Below, piece after piece: positions 14,453 through 19,354 of a DNA stretch of 19,354 nt. Every line of letters starts with the position of its first letter. The stretch's first letter is position 1. Made by a program: the position numbers and the translations under genes. The stretch is taken from NCBI GenBank assembly GCA_002358965.1, contig DEPW01000084.1, positions 874 through 20,227 on the forward strand. Reading direction: 5' to 3'. Below the pieces are notes generated by a model that saw only the letters and a program-made list of their open reading frames with translations, had not been told where the DNA came from and searched no databases. Source of the stretch: Bacteroidales bacterium UBA3382. Lineage in GTDB: Bacteria; Bacteroidota; Bacteroidia; Bacteroidales; UBA932.

Positions 14453-14481
14453 TTGCGTTTTCAAAAAAATCGCTATATTTG
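14453..14481 (+). promoter_or_regulatory. Promoter (-33 and -7) for rplY-pth
   Basis: TTG at 14453-14455, an 18-bp spacer and TATATTTG at 14474-14481 give a complete Bacteroidota promoter. Transcription should start near 14485, at the base of the leader hairpins. Confidence 0.7.
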
Positions 14482-14483
14482 CA

Positions 14484-14540
14484 GCCCCATAAAAAGCCTG
14501 TGCGCTTTTTTGTGCAATGGGGCCCGTGAAAATCGGGCTG
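14484..14540 (+). promoter_or_regulatory. Structured 5' leader of rplY
   Basis: Three helices are visible in the predicted 85-nt leader. GCCCCAT (14484-14490) pairs with ATGGGGC (14517-14523). Nested inside, AAAAAGC (14491-14497) pairs with GCTTTTT (14504-14510), leaving a CTGTGC loop and a 6-nt TGTGCA bulge. GCCCG (14522-14526) can pair with CGGGC (14534-14538), which competes with the outer helix for two bases. This layout suits an autogenous ribosomal-protein leader or a short regulatory RNA; I could not assign it to a named RNA family. Confidence 0.5.
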
Positions 14541-14569
14541 AGTAACACTTTTTTTTAATTTTTTGCTTA

Positions 14570-15145
14570 ATGGAACACATTACATTGAAAGGTACTGGCC
14601 GTACGGTCAGCAACAAGGCGGCCGTAAAGGCTCTCCGCAGGGAAAATCTGGTTCCTTGCGTTTATTATGGAAACGGCGTGGAGAACACCCTGTTCACCGT
14701 ATCGGCAAGGGATCTCGAAAAGATTACAAACACTCCTAATTCCTACATCATCGAACTCGATGTCGACGGCAAGAAGCAGCTGGCGGTTTTGCGCGAAGTC
14801 CAGTATCATCCTGTTACGGACAAGGCGTTGCATGTGGACTTCTTCGCGGTGAAGGAAGACAAGCCTGTAGTGATCGACATTCCTGTGGCTATCAGCGGAA
14901 ACTCTATCGGCGTACGCCAGGGCGGCAAGCTCATGGTTTCCACGAGGAAGCTTAAAGTAAGCGGTATGATCAAAGATCTCCCTGACAGGCTCAATATCGA
15001 TATTACCGACCTTAACCTCGGCAAGCAGATTGTCGCAGGCGATCTCCATTATGACAATATCAAGATCGTTTCGCCTAAGGCTACCATCATCTGCGCAGTG
15101 AGGATGACAAGGGCTGCTGCTGCGGCTGCAAGCGAGCAGGCATAG
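14570..15145 (+). CDS. rplY: 50S ribosomal protein L25 (general stress protein Ctc type)
   Basis: L25 binds 5S rRNA in the large ribosomal subunit. This is the long, two-domain Ctc form of 191 residues. The N-terminal L25 domain (about 1-90) includes GRTVSNKAAVKALRREN, VPCVYYG and LREVQYHPVTDKALHVDFF. The C-terminal TL5-type beta domain (about 95-180) carries VVIDIPVAISGNSIGVRQGG and LPDRLNIDITDLNLGKQI. The Ala-rich C-terminal tail (RAAAAAASEQA) is typical. It is preceded by a strong promoter and structured leader. pth follows after 30 nt, the same order as in many bacteria (ctc-pth), so the two are probably one operon linking ribosome assembly and peptidyl-tRNA recycling. Confidence 0.96.
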   Translation: MEHITLKGTGRTVSNKAAVKALRRENLVPCVYYGNGVENTLFTVSARDLEKITNTPNSYIIELDVDGKKQLAVLREVQYHPVTDKALHVDFFAVKEDKPVVIDIPVAISGNSIGVRQGGKLMVSTRKLKVSGMIKDLPDRLNIDITDLNLGKQIVAGDLHYDNIKIVSPKATIICAVRMTRAAAAAASEQA

Positions 15146-15175
15146 CGGAGGCAATACAGTTTAACAGGTTTTGCC

Positions 15176-15784
15176 ATGGGTATGAATTATCTTGTTGCCG
15201 GCTTGGGAAATATCGGCAGCGAATATGCGAATACTCGGCACAACATGGGATTTATGGTGTTGGATGCCTGGGCCCAGGCATCCAACATCTCTTTTTCCAC
15301 CGAAAGGTACGGAGCCGTTGCTGTTTTGCGTCTGGCCGGCAACAATGTCACTTTGCTTAAACCGTCGACTTACATGAATCTGAGCGGTAAGGCCGTCAGA
15401 TACTGGCTGGACCGGCAGAAAGTCCCGGTTTCCAATCTCATCGTGGTTTCCGATGACCTGAATCTGCCGTACGGGACTATCCGGATGCGCAAAAGCGGAA
15501 GTTCGGGTGGACATAACGGTTTGGAAAATATCAGCATGTTGCTCGCGACGGACGAATATGCCCGTTTAAGGATCGGAATCGGGCATGACTTCGGCAAGGG
15601 AGGCCAGGTGGATTTCGTGCTCGGCGAGCTTGATGCAGCCGAGAAGGAGGCTTTGCCCGAGTTGCTGGGCCGTTCGGCGGATGCGGTCAAGGCATTTGTC
15701 ACCATGGGGCCTGACAGGGCCATGTCGCTGTTCAACTCCAACAGGAAAGTCCCTCCGCAGGAGGGCGGCAAGTCGGCTCAATAG
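15176..15784 (+). CDS. pth: Peptidyl-tRNA hydrolase
   Basis: Pth frees tRNA from prematurely released peptidyl-tRNA by ester hydrolysis in the cytoplasm. All active-site landmarks are present: GLGN with N12, TRHNMGF with catalytic H22, TYMNLSGKAV with N68, SDDLNLP with D93, and GSSGGHNGL with N114. The 202-residue length is normal; an alternative ATG at 15182 would remove two residues and give the family-typical start. It follows rplY by 30 nt. Its 3' end overlaps the convergent hslR-like gene by 7 nt. Oddity: a perfect 30-bp palindrome followed by a T tract lies inside the coding region at 15258-15296, encoding the variable stretch after MGF. Confidence 0.96.
   Translation: MGMNYLVAGLGNIGSEYANTRHNMGFMVLDAWAQASNISFSTERYGAVAVLRLAGNNVTLLKPSTYMNLSGKAVRYWLDRQKVPVSNLIVVSDDLNLPYGTIRMRKSGSSGGHNGLENISMLLATDEYARLRIGIGHDFGKGGQVDFVLGELDAAEKEALPELLGRSADAVKAFVTMGPDRAMSLFNSNRKVPPQEGGKSAQ
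15258..15287. repeat. Perfect 30-bp palindrome inside pth
   Basis: TGTTGGATGCCTGGG (15258-15272) is followed with no spacer by its exact reverse complement (15273-15287), centred on GGGCCC. In RNA it would form a 13-bp stem with a GGCC tetraloop, and the sequence just after it runs TCTC then five T (15292-15296), like an intrinsic terminator. Confidence 0.95.
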
Positions 15785-16206
15785 TCTTCTGCGTCTTCTT
15801 CGTCCTGATATACGTCTTCTGAATCGAAAAAGTAGCGGTCCCACAGGTTGTCCATTTCCCTGCGTTCTTTCTTTGTCGGCCTTCCGGCGCCGCGTTCCCT
15901 TTTCAGGAAGAAGGTTTCTACGGGGCGGTGCAGTTTCTCGAGTTCTTCGGGAGGTGTCAGGTTTTCGGCATAGCTGCTTACAAGTTTCGCCCCCTGCCTT
16001 TTGTCGACAGGCTCTATGACTTTGAATGTAAATGTGACTTCGTTCTTGCGCACTGTGACGGTGTCTCCGATCTTGACGCATTTTGACGGTTTTGCGTCGG
16101 CTCCGTTTATATGCACCTTGTTGCCTTTGCAGGCGTCGGTGGCGTCCGCCCTTGTCTTATAGACTCTGATAGCCCACAGATATTTGTCGATCCTTACCTC
16201 TTCCAT
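15778..16206 (-). CDS. hslR: S4-domain RNA-binding protein, Hsp15 / HslR-like
   Basis: Hsp15 binds 50S subunits that carry stalled nascent chains and helps ribosome recycling. The 142-residue protein opens with an S4 domain: VRIDKYLWAIRVYKTRADATDAC (about 4-26), KGNKVHINGADAKPSKCVKIGDTVTV (27-52). A beta segment and a basic linker with GAGRPTKKERREMDN (about 106-120) follow, as in HslR; the tail is very acidic (EDVYQDEEDAEDY). It is the last gene of the minus-strand unit, 6 nt after the ManA-like gene. It overlaps convergent pth by 7 nt at the 3' end. Confidence 0.9.
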   Translation of the reverse strand: MEEVRIDKYLWAIRVYKTRADATDACKGNKVHINGADAKPSKCVKIGDTVTVRKNEVTFTFKVIEPVDKRQGAKLVSSYAENLTPPEELEKLHRPVETFFLKRERGAGRPTKKERREMDNLWDRYFFDSEDVYQDEEDAEDY

Positions 16207-16212
16207 GCTTGC

Positions 16213-17262
16213 TTATCTGTCTGTATAGCTGTCCTGTTCCGTCCGTTCCCTGAGCGTGGCTTCAAGAAGGGTGCAGCCTTCCGGCCCTGCCGTTATCATC
16301 AGCGAATCGGCCGATGCCGGGATTACCACCGCCTCTCCGCGCACGGTACTGTATCCGGAAAGGTTTTTTTCGGGATTGCATCTGAATGAAGCCTTTCCTT
16401 CCACGCAAAGGAATATCGCAGCGCTGTCGATATCTTCAAGATAGTAGTCCTTTTCTTCTCCGGCCTTCATCTCCGTATGCTTTACCGTGAACTCGTCCGA
16501 GTCACTTACGAGCCCTGTCTTGCGGCTGATATGGTCTGAAGGGCGGGACATGCCGAGCCGGATGAAATCAAGGCATTCCCCGATGTGGGATATCCTGTCC
16601 TGCGGCGTCCCTTCGTTTCCGTAGAGGTCGAACCTTATGAGCGAGGGCTCTTCTATGATTCCGGCCAGGATGCCTCCCTCGGCGCAGTGTGCCATGCCTG
16701 CCGGTATTTCTATCATGTCCCCTTTTTTAGGGACGATGCGGTGCATCGTTTCCTTTATGGTGCCTGCCATGCATCTCTCGAAAAGCTCCCGGGCGCTGAG
16801 CTCCTTGTTGAACCCCAGGTACAGCGCAGCATCCTTGCCTGCCTCCATTATGTACCACAACTCTTTTTTCCCGAGGGCGTCGTATCTTTCGAAGGCCGTA
16901 TGGTCGTCAGGATGTACATGTACCGGAAGACTTCCCCGTATGTCGGCGAGCCTTACCATGATGGGGAATTGCGAACCGAAATATTGGCTCGGATTGTCGC
17001 CTATGAGCTCTTCCATGTAGGTGTCTGTGATTTCCTCCAAGGTATTCCCGGCCAGCATCCCGTTGCTGACGAGAGTCTCGCCGCACTCTCCGAGATCGGC
17101 TATTTCGTAGCATTCGCCCAACGCCGTTTCGGGCGGAAGCGTATGTTCGTTCCCGTCTTCATCCTTGTATTTGAAGACCTTTCCGAGTATGTCGGAAAAC
17201 GCTGTTCCTCCCCAAGGCCTTTCGACGGCTACAGGGTCGAATCTTAACGGATACGGTTTCAT
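16213..17262 (-). CDS. Class I mannose-6-phosphate isomerase-like cupin enzyme (divergent)
   Basis: Phosphomannose isomerases interconvert fructose-6-phosphate and mannose-6-phosphate, supplying GDP-mannose and related sugars. The protein (349 residues) begins PLRFDPVAVERPWGG, with the short-form family's N-terminal RxWGG-like signature. The first zinc-binding block reads LPVHVHPDD, where the family usually has LxVQVHPDD, so the Gln ligand appears replaced by His. KKELWYIM supplies the conserved Glu, and IEIPAGMAHCAEGG the expected His. The usual EIQxSSDxTYRxYD segment is degraded to IIEEPSLIRFDLYGN, so substrate or activity may differ from classic ManA. It starts 1 nt after the CPBP protease stop and is followed 6 nt later by hslR, so it is tightly coupled in the operon. 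Confidence 0.82.
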   Translation of the reverse strand: MKPYPLRFDPVAVERPWGGTAFSDILGKVFKYKDEDGNEHTLPPETALGECYEIADLGECGETLVSNGMLAGNTLEEITDTYMEELIGDNPSQYFGSQFPIMVRLADIRGSLPVHVHPDDHTAFERYDALGKKELWYIMEAGKDAALYLGFNKELSARELFERCMAGTIKETMHRIVPKKGDMIEIPAGMAHCAEGGILAGIIEEPSLIRFDLYGNEGTPQDRISHIGECLDFIRLGMSRPSDHISRKTGLVSDSDEFTVKHTEMKAGEEKDYYLEDIDSAAIFLCVEGKASFRCNPEKNLSGYSTVRGEAVVIPASADSLMITAGPEGCTLLEATLRERTEQDSYTDR

Positions 17263-17263
17263 C

Positions 17264-18151
17264 CTATCTTCGGCTGTTGCGGATTATGTTCATTCCTTTC
17301 CATCCGTAGCTCAGAACGATGAAGCCTATCACCATTATCAGCGCCGCGATGCCCGTCACGAGCCAGTATGAAGAGGCCGGAAGGATGTCCCTGAACGAAT
17401 CCGTCGCGGACAGCATCGGGAAGTACCAGGATATCAGCAGCGACAGCAGGTTGTTGGTGAAGTGCATGAGGATCGTGAGCTTCAGCGACCCTGTCTTGTA
17501 ATATGTCCATCCCATGAAGATTCCGAGCAGGAATGCTGGCAGGGCCTGGAAAGGATTGAGGTGTATAACGGCAAAAATCAATGCGGACCAGAAAATCGCC
17601 ATGAAGGCCGATGTGTGCTTGAGCAGCCCGCGCAGGATGATTCCCCTGCAAAGCAGCTCTTCGAGCAGAGGGGCGAGGATGACAGTGCTGATAACGGCTG
17701 CGGCCTTAGGCCCGTTTATCAGCGTCTCGAGAGACTGTCTGACCCAATCCCACGGTTCGGGCATGATGCTGTTCAGAGGGTCCATGACGAGCGAAGCGCA
17801 GATTGTCATGATGGCCAGAAGCAGGGCGGAGAGCACCCAGCCCGTCTGGCCGAAACTGTTGCTGTCGACAGGGATGTTCCTTGATGAATGTATGCTGTTT
17901 TTCAGCATGCCTTTCTTTCCCTTGCGGATTGCGAACAGCAGCGGGAAGAGCATCATGATTATGTACGAGACGGACAGCATGTATGTCGAGATGTCCTTGT
18001 ATTGTTCGGAAGACGGGTCGATGTACATGCCGAGCAATTGCATCACGGCAATCATGACGGCGCTGCCGACCAGATTTCCGACAAGCAGCAACAGCACGAG
18101 CAGCCAGCTTTCGCCGACTCCCGGCAGATAATATGACAGTTTCTTAAACAT
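17264..18151 (-). CDS. CPBP-family intramembrane glutamic protease (CAAX/Abi type)
   Basis: This 295-residue polytopic membrane protein has about eight hydrophobic segments. The three CPBP motifs are present: EELLCR (E164, E165, R169), FAVIHLNPFQA (F193, H197) and HFTNN (H230, N234). The family includes prenyl-protein endopeptidase relatives and bacteriocin-immunity or regulatory proteases; substrates in Bacteroidota are unknown. It lies between a sugar nucleotidyltransferase gene (14-nt gap) and the ManA-like gene (1-nt gap), so it is part of one transcription unit. A role in envelope-glycan or membrane homeostasis is a guess from position only. Confidence 0.9.
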   Translation of the reverse strand: MFKKLSYYLPGVGESWLLVLLLLVGNLVGSAVMIAVMQLLGMYIDPSSEQYKDISTYMLSVSYIIMMLFPLLFAIRKGKKGMLKNSIHSSRNIPVDSNSFGQTGWVLSALLLAIMTICASLVMDPLNSIMPEPWDWVRQSLETLINGPKAAAVISTVILAPLLEELLCRGIILRGLLKHTSAFMAIFWSALIFAVIHLNPFQALPAFLLGIFMGWTYYKTGSLKLTILMHFTNNLLSLLISWYFPMLSATDSFRDILPASSYWLVTGIAALIMVIGFIVLSYGWKGMNIIRNSRR

Positions 18152-18165
18152 ATCGGCAGAGTGAT

Positions 18166-19113
18166 TTAGTTTTCATTAACGGCATTTCCGAAAAGCGGTG
18201 ACGGATATGTCCCGTTGTCGGTCAGTTCTTTGAACTTCCCGACCGCAAGCGGCCTGTCTTCTTTGAATGTGACTCCGAACCATTTGCTCGTCGTGGACAG
18301 CACCTCGCAGGAAGCGGTCCCTTCGTGTATCATCCTGTCTATCACGGTCGGAATGTAAAATTCGGACTTGAGCTCACCTCCGTCCGTCTTGAGGAATTCC
18401 CGGAACATCTTTTCGCTTTCGGCAAAATAATCGGGAGCGAGTCCCCACATGTTCATCGATACCGGGGTCTCGTCCGGGTATGTGCGGTTTTCCCCGCCTG
18501 AAGGATGTCCGCTTATCGTCCCGTCGGCCCCTCTTTGCAGGTCATGGTTTTCTACCACGCCTGTCAGATAGCCATCGCGGTCCGTGCGGCAGATTCCTCT
18601 CGATACGCCTCCGGAAGGGGACAGGGTATTGGACAGCATGAAGCCGACCATGGAATAACGCCCTTTTCCGCATTTCGGAGACCCGAGCCATTGTCCGAGT
18701 ATCCTGAAGGATTCTTTCCCGTAATAATCGTCGCCGTTTATTACCGCGAAAGGCGTATCGATGACATCCTTGGCCATCAGCACGGCGTGGGCCGTCCCCC
18801 AAGGCTTGACCCTCTCGGGGTTGTATGTAAACCCGGCCGGGATGCGGTCCAGTTCCTGTGTTACGAAGTCGAAGGCGACAGCCTTTCCGTCAGGGGTCTT
18901 TGTCCCGGAATATTTTTTGAGGACCTGCTTTCTGAACTCTTCTTCGAACGCTTCCCTTACGATGTATACTATCTTGCCGAAACCTGCTTCGACCGCATCG
19001 TAAACGGAATAATCTATGATGGTTTCACCTGCCGGTCCGATGGGATCCATCTGTTTGAGGCCTCCGTATCGGCTGCCCATGCCGGCCGCCAGGACGAGTA
19101 AAGTCGGTTTCAT
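18166..19113 (-). CDS. Sugar-1-phosphate nucleotidyltransferase (NTP_transferase family)
   Basis: The family joins NTP and a sugar-1-phosphate to make an NDP-sugar. The 315-residue protein from 19113 opens MKPTLLVLAAGMGSRYGGLKQM, the GxGxR nucleotide-binding signature with its catalytic Lys. NGDDYY (about residues 126-131 from this start) supplies the metal-binding Asp, and TAHAVLMAKDVI precedes it. An ATG at 19140 adds nine residues, but it falls at the predicted transcription start of the -7 box at 19145-19152, and the family begins at the later Met. The sugar cannot be read from sequence; the nearby ManA-like gene makes a mannose- or hexose-derived product plausible. It is the first gene of the four-gene unit ending with hslR. 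Confidence 0.87.
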   Translation of the reverse strand: MKPTLLVLAAGMGSRYGGLKQMDPIGPAGETIIDYSVYDAVEAGFGKIVYIVREAFEEEFRKQVLKKYSGTKTPDGKAVAFDFVTQELDRIPAGFTYNPERVKPWGTAHAVLMAKDVIDTPFAVINGDDYYGKESFRILGQWLGSPKCGKGRYSMVGFMLSNTLSPSGGVSRGICRTDRDGYLTGVVENHDLQRGADGTISGHPSGGENRTYPDETPVSMNMWGLAPDYFAESEKMFREFLKTDGGELKSEFYIPTVIDRMIHEGTASCEVLSTTSKWFGVTFKEDRPLAVGKFKELTDNGTYPSPLFGNAVNEN

Positions 19114-19144
19114 TTTTTTTGAATCAAAATTTATAATCATTTCG

Positions 19145-19152
19145 CAAAAATA
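19145..19152 (-). promoter_or_regulatory. -7 promoter element for the nucleotidyltransferase operon
   Basis: The minus strand reads TATTTTTG (TAnnTTTG), only 2 bp from the divergent divIC box. Transcription should start near 19140, leaving a leader of about 27 nt to 19113. Confidence 0.6.
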
Positions 19153-19154
19153 AT

Positions 19155-19162
19155 TAATTTTG
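19155..19162 (+). promoter_or_regulatory. -7 promoter element for the divIC/ftsB-type gene
   Basis: TAATTTTG matches TAnnTTTG and ends 7 nt before the ATG at 19170, so the transcript would be leaderless or have only a few leader bases. Confidence 0.55.
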
Positions 19163-19169
19163 CGACATT

Positions 19170-19354
19170 ATGAGAAAAATACTGGAAAAATGGAAGGGCC
19201 TCCGGGTGTCCGGCCGTCTGAAATACTATATCGTGACGGCGGTTTTCATCATATCGGTGTTCTTCCTTTCGGAAAACAATGTCATCCGCTGGATTTCGGC
19301 CCGCTCGGATGTCTCCAGACAGGAAGCGGCCATATCGGCGTATCTGAAAAACAT
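19170..19354 (+). CDS. Septum formation initiator, DivIC/FtsB family (partial, 3' end beyond window)
   Basis: The visible 61 residues begin MRKILEKWKGLRVSGRLKYY, a basic cytoplasmic start. One membrane segment follows (IVTAVFIISVFFLSE, about 21-35), then NNVIRWISARSDVSRQEAAISAYLKN, the beginning of a periplasmic coiled coil. This topology and the (S/D)ENN-ixR block are typical of Bacteroidota DivIC/FtsB proteins, which bridge early and late divisome proteins with FtsL/FtsQ. The predicted start lies 7 nt after a -7 box. The gene is divergent from the nucleotidyltransferase operon. The rest of the coiled coil is outside the window, so the call rests on topology and a short match. Confidence 0.8.
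   Translation, partial: MRKILEKWKGLRVSGRLKYYIVTAVFIISVFFLSENNVIRWISARSDVSRQEAAISAYLKN

Overview
The window looks like a Bacteroidales chromosome (phylum Bacteroidota). Almost every gene start is preceded by the Bacteroidota -7 promoter element TAnnTTTG instead of a sigma70 -10 box, and Shine-Dalgarno sequences are mostly absent. The proteins also fit: a PCMD-domain protein, an Hc1-type histone-like protein, an M49 dipeptidyl peptidase, a C11 clostripain and a DUF2795 protein. I cannot name the genus from sequence alone. I saw no rRNA, tRNA or CRISPR array.

Layout. Positions 1-1900 are A+T-rich accessory DNA on the minus strand: the start of a type I modification methylase (hsdM, cut by the window edge), a small XRE-type regulator just upstream of it, and the frameshifted tail of what looks like a mobilisation (relaxase-type) protein. 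From about 1929 the DNA is more G+C-rich and reads as core genome: a DUF2795 protein, PduO-type cobalamin adenosyltransferase, folE, a CCA-adding-type nucleotidyltransferase with an HD domain, an orphan HsdR-N-like nuclease-fold protein and holA. Positions 6652-14428 carry envelope and secreted functions: an M6-family metalloprotease, a PCMD protein, a histone-like Hc1 gene too short for usual ORF cut-offs (9981-10154), a DPP III-type lipoprotein peptidase preceded by a YtxH/holin-like/coiled-coil trio, and a clostripain-like lipoprotein. Positions 14429-15784 hold rplY-pth with a structured leader. Positions 15778-19113 form a minus-strand operon (sugar nucleotidyltransferase, CPBP membrane protease, phosphomannose isomerase-like protein, Hsp15-like protein). 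The window ends in a divergent divIC/ftsB-type gene.

How the genes work together. rplY and pth serve translation, as do the CCA enzyme (tRNA 3' ends) and Hsp15 (ribosome rescue). Three exported peptidases of different classes (M6, M49, C11) lie within 8 kb, but on separate promoters, so this is a neighbourhood and not one operon. The nucleotidyltransferase and ManA-like protein suggest sugar-nucleotide supply for envelope glycans.

The most unusual structures are a perfect 30-bp palindrome inside pth followed by a T tract (15258-15296), several compact divergent promoters whose -7 boxes form inverted repeats, the hairpin-rich rplY leader, and the island/core junction with its relaxase remnant. 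I did not find a convincing wholly new multi-gene system.
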